From contig NZ_FWXT01000001.1 of NCBI RefSeq assembly GCF_900176535.1, positions 2,108,001 to 2,172,000 on the forward strand: a stretch of DNA of 64,000 nt. Reading direction: 5' to 3'. A program made the translations under genes and the position numbers. Positions 35,244-44,061 of this stretch are shown piece by piece. Within the stretch, counting starts at the first letter, position 1. Each line of letters starts with the position of its first letter. The notes below the pieces were generated by a model. That model had not been told where the DNA came from. It saw nothing but the letters and a program-made list of their open reading frames with translations, and ran no database searches. The stretch is from Pedobacter africanus (GTDB lineage Bacteria > Bacteroidota > Bacteroidia > Sphingobacteriales > Sphingobacteriaceae).

Positions 35244-35251
35244 TGTTTTAA

Positions 35252-35440
35252 TTGAGCAGATTACTGATTTATACCAAAGATGTACAGCGCATTACCGGCA
35301 AGGGCAAAACCGCAGCACAAAATTTGATTACCGCCATCAAACGGCAGTTGAAAATAGAACGGTACAGCACCCTGACGATCAGGGAATTTTGCGATTATAT
35401 GCGGCTGGATGTTGAGGCCGTGCAGGCGCAGTTGAATTGA
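35252..35440 (+). CDS. Small helix-turn-helix-like protein
   Basis: 62 residues, TTG start (35252) supported by the AAAGGAGG site. The pattern LIYTKDVQRITGKGKTAAQNLITAIK followed by YSTLTIREFCDYMRLD resembles small DNA-binding proteins of Bacteroidota with a helix-turn-helix near the N-terminus. It follows the preceding gene by 20 nt. A strong terminator comes 22 nt after the stop codon. Confidence 0.6.
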   Translation: MSRLLIYTKDVQRITGKGKTAAQNLITAIKRQLKIERYSTLTIREFCDYMRLDVEAVQAQLN

Positions 35441-35462
35441 GCAATACCTTGATTTTTGCATT

Positions 35463-35499
35463 AACCACCCTTAGGCACCGCTGCCTACGGGTGGTTTTT
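35463..35499 (+). terminator. Rho-independent terminator
   Basis: AACCACCC (35463-35470) pairs with GGGTGGTT (35489-35496), with inner TAGGCA/TGCCTA pairing and a CCGC loop, followed by T residues. It ends the small DNA-binding protein transcript. Confidence 0.85.
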
Positions 35500-35516
35500 A
35501 CCTTTGGGTTTCATTT

Positions 35517-36266
35517 TTATTGAAAGGGAAATCTCATTTCTTTTTGCATTTGCTCCCGCCGCTTTATTTGATTTTCTATCCAATCATTCTCTTCTTTAGA
35601 AGAATTGAAAAAAATGTAATCCTTAGATATTTTGAAAGTGGCAGAAGGCACATATTTTTGAGCTGCTGAAATCACTGTAAAAGTTTGAGTTTTACCATTT
35701 TCATGCGTATACATGCGTACAATGAAATCTGTTTTGCCATATTTTCTTATCACTCTGTAATTGTAGTAATTAAGCGAACTGCAAACGTACATAGAATCTC
35801 GCTGCTTTGTAAGTTTATTGGTAACCACTACTTTTTGACAAGGGAAATCCCCGATTTTTTGATAGACTTCAACGTATTTAAGGCTGTAATGAGAAGATGA
35901 ATCTGTTGTTTTATTGGGTTCTTCTTTAGTAGCAATCTTATATCGCTCGCCCTCGGTAAGTACCCAACGTGCACCTGTTGTGTAGTTGGTCCAATTGTAC
36001 GTGGGGAAACCCTTAATAGAAATTTCTCCGGATTCGGCAGTCAATGCATCCAGCTTTCCATCTGCTTCAGGACCTAAAGACGAGGTAACTAGTTGCCCAA
36101 CTTCCAAATCGCCATAAATCATCAGGTAAAGGTATGGCCCATATGGTTTTCCTTTGTAGCTGGATTCTATCGTGAATATTTCGGCCTGTACCATTTCCTG
36201 GCTGTAGGCTACCCTAACCGCAATAAGAAATAAGAACAATGTGTAGGCGAGCCTTTTTCTTATCAT
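35517..36266 (-). CDS. Exported protein of unknown function
   Basis: 249 residues with a signal peptide (MIRKRLAYTLFLFLIAVRVAYSQ split after about 22). The mature part is beta-rich with two cysteines (FPCQK and YVCSS) and a charged C-terminus. I do not recognise the family. Its start overlaps the stop of the upstream lipoprotein gene by 4 nt (ATGA), so the two are an operon and may act together at the cell envelope. Confidence 0.6.
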   Translation of the reverse strand: MIRKRLAYTLFLFLIAVRVAYSQEMVQAEIFTIESSYKGKPYGPYLYLMIYGDLEVGQLVTSSLGPEADGKLDALTAESGEISIKGFPTYNWTNYTTGARWVLTEGERYKIATKEEPNKTTDSSSHYSLKYVEVYQKIGDFPCQKVVVTNKLTKQRDSMYVCSSLNYYNYRVIRKYGKTDFIVRMYTHENGKTQTFTVISAAQKYVPSATFKISKDYIFFNSSKEENDWIENQIKRREQMQKEMRFPFQ

Positions 36267-36937
36267 TGATCTGAAATTGTAAGGACTAAATTAGCGGTGA
36301 TATTAGCTTTGCTATTGTTTCCGGAAACACTTATATTTTTACTGTAAGTTTGAGTGGTAATACGGCAATAGATTTTACCAGGGCATGAATACAATACGCT
36401 TGTACCAGTATTTGTAGCGGAATAGCCCGGGGCTTCAGAGAAATAATTGCTCGACCCATTGTCTTCTGCATTGCTTATATTTACGCCATGAGTTTTGTGT
36501 ACCCATTGGTTTGAAGTATTCTTTTGAAAAGTAACAGATGCCCTGACATTGCAATTGTTAAAATAATAATATTGTTTGCTTCCATAATACTGCCCAGGTT
36601 CAAGTTCAATAGGAGGCTCTTCATCTAAGCTCTCAGTAACCGATAATTTTGAATTTTTAATCCTGATGCTTGCATATCTAATAGATTTTGATGAAGAAAT
36701 TCTATCTTTTTTATTCCCGTTTAAAAAATTATTGATTTGTTCTTCGCTTAATTGTAGTGGGGTTACATCTTTAGGTATGTCCTTTTCGGCCACAGGAGTA
36801 AAGCCAGCCTCTAGCATCGCATTTTCAATATCTTTTTGCTTTGTCGAGGCCGCATCTTCTTTTTTACAGGAAACGACTAACAGGGCTGTAAGAAGCACCA
36901 TACTACAGGAAATGGCTTTTAGTTTTTTTGCGTTCAT
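36263..36937 (-). CDS. Lipoprotein of unknown function
   Basis: 224 residues with a clear lipobox (LLVVSC, Cys 24) followed by KKEDAAS. The middle has a poly-charged region and a beta-rich C-terminal half with scattered Cys. No family is recognised. It is the first gene of a two-gene unit with the exported protein downstream (4-nt overlap). Confidence 0.6.
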   Translation of the reverse strand: MNAKKLKAISCSMVLLTALLVVSCKKEDAASTKQKDIENAMLEAGFTPVAEKDIPKDVTPLQLSEEQINNFLNGNKKDRISSSKSIRYASIRIKNSKLSVTESLDEEPPIELEPGQYYGSKQYYYFNNCNVRASVTFQKNTSNQWVHKTHGVNISNAEDNGSSNYFSEAPGYSATNTGTSVLYSCPGKIYCRITTQTYSKNISVSGNNSKANITANLVLTISDQ

Positions 36938-37065
36938 AGTGTTTGATTTTATTGTTTACGTTTTAACATGGATAGTGTTTAACTGTAAAGCACTTAAAAT
37001 GCCCCCATCCCCCAACTCATTTGAATATTTTTTAAAAAATTGATAATTATTACAAATAATTAATT

Positions 37066-37097
37066 TTTGATTAATTTTCTTCTTTTGAGTAAATTTG
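37066..37097 (+). promoter_or_regulatory. Bacteroidota sigma-A type promoter for the AlbA_2 gene
   Basis: TTTG (37066-37069), 20 bp spacer, TAAATTTG (37090-37097) fits the Bacteroidota consensus TTTG-N19-21-TAnnTTTG. The ATG follows 17 nt later, giving a very short leader. Confidence 0.6.
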
Positions 37098-37114
37098 TAT
37101 TGTAGATTTTAAAT

Positions 37115-38473
37115 ATGTCTGAAGATCAAAATATAGAGTACAAAGAATCCTGGAGAGATGAATATCTAAAATGGATTTGTGGTTTCGCGAATGCACATGG
37201 CGGGAAAATATTTATCGGCGTTGATGACTCCGGAAAGATTACAGGAATAGAAAATGCTGACAAGTTACTTGAAGAGATCCCTAATAAAGTAAGAGACATT
37301 TTGGGGGTGATGATTGATGTAAATGTACTTAGAAGCGGGGAGTTGAAATATTTGGAAATAATTGTTGACCCCTACCCTAATCCAATTAACTATAAAGGTC
37401 AGTACCATTACAGAAGCGGAAGTACCAAACAGGAGTTAAAAGGAGTAGCCTTGGATAAATTTCTGCTTCAAAAATATGGTAAGCATTGGGACGGTATACC
37501 TGCGCCCAGATTTAAAATTGGAGATTTAAGCGAACAAGCCTTTGCCCTTTTCAGAAAACTTGCCTTTCGAAGCAAAAGAGTATCTAACGATGTACTAGAA
37601 GAAAACAATCTGAATTTGCTTGAAAAAATGAAGCTTTTGGAAGGAGGTCATTTAAAACGGGCAGCCATTTTACTTTTTCATCCTGATCCTGAAGAACTGG
37701 TAACGGGCGCTTATATTAAAGTCGGCTTTTTTAATGCCGACCATCTACTGCTTTATCAGGACACCATTTATGGCCATCTCTTTGAACAGGTTGAAAAAAC
37801 GATGGATCTGTTACTCACAAAATATCAAAAGGCCCTTATAAGCTATAAAGGTGTAAGTAGAATAGAAACTTATATGTTTCCGGAAGAGGCGCTGAGGGAA
37901 GCTCTTCTAAATGCCATTGCCCACAAGGATTATGCGAGTTGCATCCCAATTCAGATCAGTGTGTATGAAGATAAAATTATGTTGTGGAATAAAGGCTACC
38001 TGCCACCTACCTGGACAATAGAAAAGCTACTACAGAAACATTCTTCAGAACCATATAATCCAGATATAGCAAGCGCCTTTTTCCGGGCAGGGCACATCGA
38101 ATCCTGGGGACAAGGAATGCAAAAAATTATTACGGAGTGCAAAAAGGAAAATAAACCGGAGCCACTTTTTGCCTACGATGCTCCTGGATTTACAATTACT
38201 TTCGAGGCTGGAACAGTAAAAACGTCGGAGAAAACTGTGGAGAAAACTGTGGAGAAAACTGTGGAGAAAACTGTGGAGAAAACTGTGGAGAAAACTCCAG
38301 TTACTTTAATCTTAGAAGCCATAAAATTAAATCCTTCTATTTCTGCTATTGAGTTACAAAGGATAACTGGATTAACCAGGCGAGGTATGGAATGGAATAT
38401 CCAAAAGCTAAAAAAAGAAAAGAAATTAGAACGTATAGGTGCAGATAAAGGAGGTCATTGGAGAATTATTTAA
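37115..38473 (+). CDS. AlbA_2 (Schlafen-like) ATP-binding protein with EKTV repeats
   Basis: 452 residues: AlbA_2 domain at the N-terminus (about 1-115; IEYKESWRDEYLKWICGFAN AHGG motif, Schlafen AlbA_2 type), a GHKL-like ATP-binding segment (about 250-345; EEALREALLNAIAHKDYASC and the WNKGYLP box), a linker of EKTV units (five exact 12-bp units and one variant), and a winged-helix-like C-terminus (TGLTRRGMEWNIQKLKKEKK). This is the family often annotated as RecG-related ATP-dependent helicase or transcriptional regulator. Members occur in defence and regulatory contexts; the function here is unknown. Confidence 0.85.
   Translation: MSEDQNIEYKESWRDEYLKWICGFANAHGGKIFIGVDDSGKITGIENADKLLEEIPNKVRDILGVMIDVNVLRSGELKYLEIIVDPYPNPINYKGQYHYRSGSTKQELKGVALDKFLLQKYGKHWDGIPAPRFKIGDLSEQAFALFRKLAFRSKRVSNDVLEENNLNLLEKMKLLEGGHLKRAAILLFHPDPEELVTGAYIKVGFFNADHLLLYQDTIYGHLFEQVEKTMDLLLTKYQKALISYKGVSRIETYMFPEEALREALLNAIAHKDYASCIPIQISVYEDKIMLWNKGYLPPTWTIEKLLQKHSSEPYNPDIASAFFRAGHIESWGQGMQKIITECKKENKPEPLFAYDAPGFTITFEAGTVKTSEKTVEKTVEKTVEKTVEKTVEKTPVTLILEAIKLNPSISAIELQRITGLTRRGMEWNIQKLKKEKKLERIGADKGGHWRII
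38228..38299 (+). repeat. 12-bp tandem repeat (EKTV codons) in the AlbA_2 gene
   Basis: GAGAAAACTGTG is repeated five times without change (38228-38287) and a sixth unit diverges at its end. The unit is four codons long, so copy-number change keeps the frame and only alters linker length between the ATPase part and the C-terminal winged helix. Confidence 0.9.
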
Positions 38474-38560
38474 ACAGATAAATGCGGCGGTAATGTTACA
38501 ATAAACAAGGCGGGCGTAGCTCAGATTTATATATTTTTGAGGCACACTAACTTCTATACT

Positions 38561-39277
38561 ATGAGAAAAATTTTCGCTTTGTTCCTGGCTTCCTTGTTTC
38601 TATTTGCTTGTAAAAAGACATCAACGCCAGCTGAAAACCCCGATAACAATTATAATGAACGCGAATGGGTACGGATACAAATACCCGGTGGAGCTGAAGC
38701 CTCGGCCATTGCGGGCAACATAAGCGATACTTTAGTTGTAGCCACAAGGTACAACATTTACCTGGTGACCGAAAACGGCGCCAAGGTAACACCCGCTTCA
38801 AAAAACCTGAACTATATTCCCGGCCTTCTTACGGTAAAAGATACCATCTTTGCCCTGGCAGGAGAATCTTACGATGCAAAATTTGAAAAACATTATGCAG
38901 CAACGGGCACTTATTACACGCTAGACAAGGGTAAGACCTGGGTATCTACGCACCGGCCAAACATGTTTATGGTTAATGGTGAAGCCAGCAGCATAGATTT
39001 GACCCAATTTAAACTTCAGTACCGCGCCGGGGCCGATTTAAATGGCGACAAAAGCAACAACTGGGTACTCCAGACTTACATTATTAAAACAACAGCTTCG
39101 GGAACAACTACCAGGTTTACGCCGCCAATTGAAAACAGGCAGCCGCTTAACCTTCACATCGATAAGGATAACCGATTGTATATTGCTACTGGTGGTAGTT
39201 TTACGGAAGCAGGCGTTTATTTGAAGGCAATTTCGCAAAGCCCGGCTTATATTTATGTTTCGAAAAACCCGGTTTAG
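38561..39277 (+). CDS. Lipoprotein of unknown function
   Basis: 238 residues from MRKIFALFLASLFLFAC with lipobox Cys 17, followed by KKTSTPAEN. The rest is beta-rich with repeats of a TYYTLDKGKTWVST type that suggest a propeller-like fold (BNR/sialidase-like blades), so perhaps a few blades of a larger protein. No enzyme motif is seen. The 3' end overlaps an opposite-strand small frame (39201-39362). Confidence 0.55.
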   Translation: MRKIFALFLASLFLFACKKTSTPAENPDNNYNEREWVRIQIPGGAEASAIAGNISDTLVVATRYNIYLVTENGAKVTPASKNLNYIPGLLTVKDTIFALAGESYDAKFEKHYAATGTYYTLDKGKTWVSTHRPNMFMVNGEASSIDLTQFKLQYRAGADLNGDKSNNWVLQTYIIKTTASGTTTRFTPPIENRQPLNLHIDKDNRLYIATGGSFTEAGVYLKAISQSPAYIYVSKNPV

Positions 39278-39362
39278 TCATTTCAGTACCTGATTCTGCT
39301 CGCGCGCAAGGCACTACCATTAGAGCAATGGCAATGATTAAAAGTTTCACTAAGATGTTCAT
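39201..39362 (-). CDS. Possible small exported peptide, antisense to a lipoprotein gene end
   Basis: 53 codons from ATG 39362 encode MNILVKLLIIAIALMVVPCA followed by a short charged tail; this is a convincing signal peptide shape. The start codon overlaps the stop of a 47-codon open frame upstream (39359-39502). It covers the last 77 nt of the convergent lipoprotein gene. It may be a decayed gene pair rather than a functional one. Confidence 0.3.
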   Translation of the reverse strand: MNILVKLLIIAIALMVVPCARAESGTEMTKPGFSKHKYKPGFAKLPSNKRLLP

Positions 39363-39502
39363 ACAGGCTTATACTTTGCAAGAACGAGCATAAGCTCCTT
39401 TTTAGATTCATCTTCGATCAACGATAGATAGTACAACTCCGTTATATTCTTTCTCGGATGTTCTGATTTAATATCCAATTGAATTGCAAAAACTCGAACT
39501 GG
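39359..39502 (-). pseudogene. Possible gene fragment upstream of the small peptide frame
   Basis: An open frame without start codon reads VRVFAIQLDIKSEHPRKN, then ITELYYLSLIEDESKKELML, and stops at 39359-39361, overlapping the next ATG. The sequence looks protein-like but I cannot assign it. It lies between the terminator at 39509-39543 and the small peptide frame. Confidence 0.25.
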
Positions 39503-39508
39503 CTAGTT

Positions 39509-39543
39509 AAAAAAGACGGTGTCCATAGTTTTTCGACACCGTC
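39509..39543 (-). terminator. Rho-independent terminator after the small membrane protein gene
   Basis: GACGGTGTC (39515-39523) and GACACCGTC (39535-39543) form a 9-bp stem; on the minus strand a run of six T follows. It ends the transcript from 39558-39830. Confidence 0.85.
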
Positions 39544-39557
39544 CTTACATTTAACCA

Positions 39558-39830
39558 TTACGGGATTAATATCATACCGATTAAAATCATTAGGGAAATA
39601 AACAAGATGCTAAGTGCGGCATAGCTAAATTTCGACTTACTAGTAACAAGGTATTTGATTGCAAAAAACGCAGCTATAAGTTGTAATATTATAAGTGGAA
39701 TGGTAACTAGTTCCACTATAAATGAAGCTATTGCCAAATTCGCGCCTTTAAGCACACCACTAAATAGTATGGAAAAATAAATCAACGACGCAATACTTGC
39801 ATAAAAAAATAGCTTTATATTTTTTTTCAT
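39558..39830 (-). CDS. Small three-helix membrane protein
   Basis: 90 residues, MKKNIKLFFYASIASLIYFS..., three membrane helices, hardly any soluble part. It has its own promoter (39882-39913) inside the end of the upstream gene and its own terminator. The upstream gene on the same strand encodes a Cys-rich lipoprotein with an HD dyad, so an immunity or partner role is possible; this is a guess from context. Confidence 0.6.
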   Translation of the reverse strand: MKKNIKLFFYASIASLIYFSILFSGVLKGANLAIASFIVELVTIPLIILQLIAAFFAIKYLVTSKSKFSYAALSILFISLMILIGMILIP

Positions 39831-39881
39831 TATCCCTTGTAATACTTCAAGTGAAACATTATACTAGTTTACAATAGTTCC

Positions 39882-39913
39882 CAAATTTATAACTGTAATT
39901 TACGGGGCCGAAA
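39882..39913 (-). promoter_or_regulatory. Promoter for the small membrane protein gene
   Basis: On the minus strand TTTC (39910-39913), 20 bp, TAAATTTG (39882-39889) fits the Bacteroidota promoter pattern with one change in the -33 box. The start codon at 39830 is about 50 nt downstream. It overlaps the last codons of the preceding gene. Confidence 0.5.
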
Positions 39914-41213
39914 CGAACCCAACTTTAACAACTTTCCCTCCAACGATTTTGTAATATTTGCCAGTGGCATAGTTGTCAACAAAGTAATAAGCATCCGTCA
40001 ATACATTAAGATATTGGGTATCGGAGTAGTACTTTCCATCATTTGCATTGTAGTAAAGGGAGGTGTCAGCCGGTTCCAATTCAGGGTCGTATTGGGATAA
40101 ATTAGTTAGATAATAAGCAAATGGAGGTACCGGCGTCGGAATAGTCAAGACAATTGTATTGGTATCAATGCTGTCCTCCACAAATGTAAATGGCTTATTA
40201 TCTTCAGCATCAGCATCTGGTACACACCCCGAGAAACAAAACCAGCTTGGAGTGCACTTTTTGCAAATTTTATCATGAACATAGCATATCGGATGCCAGT
40301 AGTAACATGCACCGCTATAATTTCCACAACAACCATGACTGCTACCTCTTGGCCACCAACCAACAAATGAATTAAGCTCCGGATGTGAGTTTCTATAAAC
40401 ATCAAATGCCGCCAAAAGATCTTTTAGCGTAAATGTAGAACTGTTCATTGTTTCTAAGACATCTTGAAATACATACAGTCCTCTATTGTCACTTGATGCA
40501 GAGATTAAATCTTGGGAAATTATAGCCTGTAATAATGGCTTATTTACAATTATATCTTCGTTAAGCGCAAATGAAGAGAGACCTAAATTATACCCTTCAA
40601 ATACATCTTGTTCATATGAAGGATAATCCTGTTCTTCCGGATCGTCAGAATCATTGTTAACGCTACTTAAGTGTTTTCCTGACCGAGAATGTGTGGCTTT
40701 CAAATTTTGCGACAGCCCAAGTTTATTGCTTAGTATCCTTCTTACAAAAGACAAACTCATGTATAAACCTTGAATTTTAGGGTCTTTTACTTCCACTGGA
40801 TTTAATGATCTTGTACTTTCCTGAATCATCATTTTTATTGATTTACAAATCATCTTTATTTCAGCTGTTGATAAATTATTGTATTCAGATTTATCTGCCT
40901 TGTCAGCAAGAGCTTCATAAACATCTTTACTAAAGGAAACCTTTTTTAAATCAATCTCAAATATTTCGTCTATTTCTTTTGTGTTGTCAGATCTTTTATA
41001 AACCTGGACACTAAAATTCAATACACTATCAGATACACTAGAATTGTAGTCAATTTTATGATGCTCGGTAGAGTATCCTTTTTTAGAGTACTCCGCTGCA
41101 TTATCGCCTAGAGTTTTTCTACAGGCGTATATGCTAACTAGCAGAACAAACAAACAGGAAATCGTAAAAAAGAAACTCGTTCTTTTAAACATAGGGACAT
41201 TGTCTTTTTTCAT
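39900..41213 (-). CDS. Cys-rich lipoprotein with an HD dyad (phospholipase A2-like motif)
   Basis: 437 residues, lipobox near SIYAC (Cys 31), so probably surface-exposed or periplasmic. Residues 295-330 hold eight cysteines and the dyad H313-D314 (CCGNYSGACYYWHPICYVHD, then KICKKC). A CC-x-HD arrangement with flanking disulfides is reminiscent of secreted phospholipase A2, in which His-Asp is catalytic. The match is by motif only. The region 40-250 is helical without recognised domain. An internal ATG at 41192 is an alternative start that gives a better signal peptide. Confidence 0.6.
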   Translation of the reverse strand: MKKDNVPMFKRTSFFFTISCLFVLLVSIYACRKTLGDNAAEYSKKGYSTEHHKIDYNSSVSDSVLNFSVQVYKRSDNTKEIDEIFEIDLKKVSFSKDVYEALADKADKSEYNNLSTAEIKMICKSIKMMIQESTRSLNPVEVKDPKIQGLYMSLSFVRRILSNKLGLSQNLKATHSRSGKHLSSVNNDSDDPEEQDYPSYEQDVFEGYNLGLSSFALNEDIIVNKPLLQAIISQDLISASSDNRGLYVFQDVLETMNSSTFTLKDLLAAFDVYRNSHPELNSFVGWWPRGSSHGCCGNYSGACYYWHPICYVHDKICKKCTPSWFCFSGCVPDADAEDNKPFTFVEDSIDTNTIVLTIPTPVPPFAYYLTNLSQYDPELEPADTSLYYNANDGKYYSDTQYLNVLTDAYYFVDNYATGKYYKIVGGKVVKVGFVSAP

Positions 41214-41247
41214 TTAATAAAAGTGTTTAAGTTTATATAATTAGTAA

Positions 41248-41282
41248 TTTTTCTAAAGGTCACGAGGGGACCTTTAGAAAAA
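41248..41282. terminator. Bidirectional terminator at the end of locus C
   Basis: TTTTTCTAAAGGTC (41248-41261) pairs with GACCTTTAGAAAAA (41269-41282), a 14-bp stem whose own ends supply T-runs in both directions. It follows the DUF4302 gene stop on the minus strand. Confidence 0.8.
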
Positions 41283-41299
41283 TTCAATCAAAAAATAAC

Positions 41300-42622
41300 T
41301 TACTGCAACAAAACTCCGTAAAAGAATGATGCCGTATTGGTTTGATTTAAAAAGCCACCTACCGTTGCACCTGCAGGAGCTCCGGCTGCTATGTAAGCAA
41401 TTTTAAAATTAGATCCTGAAAAATAATCCGTTAATGCGGTTACATAAGTTCTGATGGTACTGGCGTTTCCTGTAGGCGTTGCAGCCAGGGTAAACCTCGC
41501 AATTCCAGTATTGGCATCCAATGCCATATTATAGATAAAATCTGCATTAAAGAAACTGGTTGGACTACTTGGGTTTCTATACCTAATCTGGAAAGTTACT
41601 GTTCCATTAGGATTAAACAATAACGTTATATATTCAATATAGCGTCCCGCGTTGCCCAAAGTCCCAAGAGAAGCATTTGCCGTATTGTATTTCGCTTTAA
41701 AATCTGCAGAAAGGTCTGATAAATTTGCCACATCAATCCGCATGGAAGTCCATCGGGTTCCCAGAACTGTGTGCAAAGCTGGTGTTGTTTCTAAAGGAAG
41801 CGGCGCAGGAGAAATCTCTATTCTGATCCTGGTAGTTCCATTCAATAAATAAAAATACTTATCTGTTGGCTCCCAATACACTTTCGTAAAAGTATAGCTA
41901 CCGTATTTAAGTGGAGTTTTTAGTTCTAATCCATCCAAAACAAAAGCATAAGCGGAACTGGATTGCCCACCTATAGAAGTCGACTTCCCTGGGATACTCA
42001 ACGATACAGGAACCTGTTTGTTATCAAGCATTACATATAGTATCTTTCCTGTTACCGCGACAGTAGCATCGTCAATAATCGTTTTAATTCCTCCACCCAG
42101 GATACTTTGTGCTGCTGCGTTCGACAATTTCACCATCTTCATGGCGTTCTTATTAAAAGTACCTTCAAACTTAACTGTATCCCCAACAACTTCTGTAAAT
42201 GCGAATTCAAAATCGGAAGCAAGTCCGGTTGCGGTACTTGCACTGCCTCCGCTTATAGTTGCATCCGGATCGGCCGGTAAATGAATATAGCTATAGGTAT
42301 CAAATATCAGCGTTGGCCGCTGCAGGGCTTTTAACCTGTAGGTACTTTCTTTCAATGTTGCAGCGGAAGCTGTATTAAAGTCCGACAACATGTTCACCTT
42401 ACCCTCTGCTGTAAATTTAAGGTAGAAAGAAAAGCCTTTTCCACCTTTTGGATAAATTGTAGCCAACCAGCCATCAGCAGCAGAAAGCAGCAATGCCTGG
42501 TCTTTTGCCAGTTCGGCACTAAGTCTTGTATCCGGATCTTCAAATACCGGATCATTGTTCTTTTTACAACCTGACACAAACATGGTTGCAATCAAGATTG
42601 CATATGTTAAAAATCTTTTCAT
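41300..42622 (-). CDS. DUF4302 domain lipoprotein (locus C)
   Basis: 440 residues; lipobox FVSGC (about residue 19). The segments AELAKDQALLLSAADGWLAT and GGKGFSFYLKFTAEGKVNML are the DUF4302 signature found in lipoproteins encoded beside SusCD pairs. The function is unknown; it probably belongs to the surface complex. An ATG overlapping the upstream stop (42646, TAATG) is possible by coupling, but ATG 42622 gives the proper signal peptide. The paralog is at 56028-57359. Confidence 0.85.
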   Translation of the reverse strand: MKRFLTYAILIATMFVSGCKKNNDPVFEDPDTRLSAELAKDQALLLSAADGWLATIYPKGGKGFSFYLKFTAEGKVNMLSDFNTASAATLKESTYRLKALQRPTLIFDTYSYIHLPADPDATISGGSASTATGLASDFEFAFTEVVGDTVKFEGTFNKNAMKMVKLSNAAAQSILGGGIKTIIDDATVAVTGKILYVMLDNKQVPVSLSIPGKSTSIGGQSSSAYAFVLDGLELKTPLKYGSYTFTKVYWEPTDKYFYLLNGTTRIRIEISPAPLPLETTPALHTVLGTRWTSMRIDVANLSDLSADFKAKYNTANASLGTLGNAGRYIEYITLLFNPNGTVTFQIRYRNPSSPTSFFNADFIYNMALDANTGIARFTLAATPTGNASTIRTYVTALTDYFSGSNFKIAYIAAGAPAGATVGGFLNQTNTASFFYGVLLQ

Positions 42623-42645
42623 ATAGCTGTTCATAATCAGTTCCA

Positions 42646-44043
42646 TTAGTATTTAATTACGCCCAGGGTTCCAAAAAAGGACGATGCCGGATCTGAAACT
42701 TTGGTCCATTGTCCGTACTCAAGCAAGTTGGCATCATAACGCCAGCTCAACGCAAAACTACCCGTAGTGAGGTAATTTGTGAGGGCCACCACACCTGGTG
42801 CAATAACATCGGCATTGCCATCACGCCTTACATAAGTAAGCGTCATTTGCTGACTGGCATTGTAAGTTACCTTATACGCAAAATGGGCAATAAACGGTGA
42901 ACCTGTAGCATTTGTATAATTTACACGCAGCACCAGCTCTCCTGCCCTTGGATAGAAGAACAATACAAAATTGCCCAATATCCTTCCTGCACCACCAACA
43001 GCTGCCAGGCCTGTTTTTGCCGTTTCCCAGGTAGTCATGAAACTTGCTGACATGCCAGGTACATTGTTCGGATCAACAGCAACTGAAGTGAACTTTTTGC
43101 GATTGCCAAAAAGGGTTGACAATTCAATTGGGGCGCCCTGCGAAAGGGCATAGTTTACCTTATTTTGAACTTTGGCAAAATCAACACCATAATTTTGCTT
43201 GAAATAAGTAATTACACTCAGTTCCTTTTTTCTGATATTACCTTGTGCTGTAGCGTTTGGCATTTCCCTTACAATGATAAAAGGAGGATTGGCCGGATCG
43301 GGAATGGAATCGAGCTTAGGCACTACAATGCTATTCACAATGGCATCATACGATGACTTTCCTTCGGTAAGCATAATGGAAGTCATCTCTGCAAAATCTT
43401 CGTCGGGTGATGCTTGCGAATACTGTGAAATAAAACCTCCGTTGTTAGCTTCAACCAGAGTGGTGTTATTCCAGTCGGCCGTATAACCTGCCGGAGTAAT
43501 TTGCGGAAACTCCTTCTGAAAGCTGATGGTCTGGTTTAAAATATGGGTAAACTCATGGTGAATGGTTTTTAAGACCCTTTGCGAAACTGCCCTGTTGGTT
43601 TTGTCAAAATTATTGACATTAAAAAGGGTTACTTTAATACCGCCTTCGGCCTCGCCTAATGTAACCGTTCCACCGGCATTGTATTGAAGGCTACCTACCA
43701 GCACATAGTTTTTTGGCGCATATTTTTTAATAAAATTTTGCCCCACTTCGGCGGTATAGGGATCAATCCATGCCGACCTTACCATTTCCATTAAAGGCTG
43801 CACCCGGTCTATTTTTGGTGGGATTAATGTTTTGTCCCTGTCGTACTCGGCACCATCCCACCTGTATTTTACATTGATGTTATACGGATCGGTAAAATTG
43901 GTGAACAGCCATTTATCAAGTGTACTCTCTGTCCAGGTATCGCCACCCAGGCCAACAATCTCCCTGTCCAGATTTTCACTTTTTTTACAGCTTAGTATTA
44001 CCCCAAAAAGTAACATAAGCAATAGGGTATATCTTATTTTCAT
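42646..44043 (-). CDS. SusCD-associated zinc metallohydrolase lipoprotein, HExxH (locus C)
   Basis: 465 residues; lipobox VILSC (Cys 19) and the zinc-binding motif H163-EFT-H167 in HHEFTHILNQ, with a likely third ligand in the EDFAEM segment about 50 residues later. This is the substrate-import-associated zinc metallohydrolase family (LP_HExxH) found with TonB receptors. It may cleave a peptide-like ligand at the cell surface before uptake. It starts 18 nt after susD. Confidence 0.88.
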   Translation of the reverse strand: MKIRYTLLLMLLFGVILSCKKSENLDREIVGLGGDTWTESTLDKWLFTNFTDPYNINVKYRWDGAEYDRDKTLIPPKIDRVQPLMEMVRSAWIDPYTAEVGQNFIKKYAPKNYVLVGSLQYNAGGTVTLGEAEGGIKVTLFNVNNFDKTNRAVSQRVLKTIHHEFTHILNQTISFQKEFPQITPAGYTADWNNTTLVEANNGGFISQYSQASPDEDFAEMTSIMLTEGKSSYDAIVNSIVVPKLDSIPDPANPPFIIVREMPNATAQGNIRKKELSVITYFKQNYGVDFAKVQNKVNYALSQGAPIELSTLFGNRKKFTSVAVDPNNVPGMSASFMTTWETAKTGLAAVGGAGRILGNFVLFFYPRAGELVLRVNYTNATGSPFIAHFAYKVTYNASQQMTLTYVRRDGNADVIAPGVVALTNYLTTGSFALSWRYDANLLEYGQWTKVSDPASSFFGTLGVIKY

Positions 44044-44061
44044 CTTGATTTTCTTTAGGGT

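Noticed and set aside
37115..38473. A RecG helicase
   Set aside because: There are no helicase motifs; the AlbA_2 and GHKL-like segments explain the common 'RecG-like' annotation of this family.
38509..38524. GGCGGGCGTAGCTCAG resembles the 5' end of a tRNA, possibly an attachment-site remnant
   Set aside because: Only 16 bases match; no D-stem 3' half, anticodon or T-arm follows, and no integrase or second copy is in the window.
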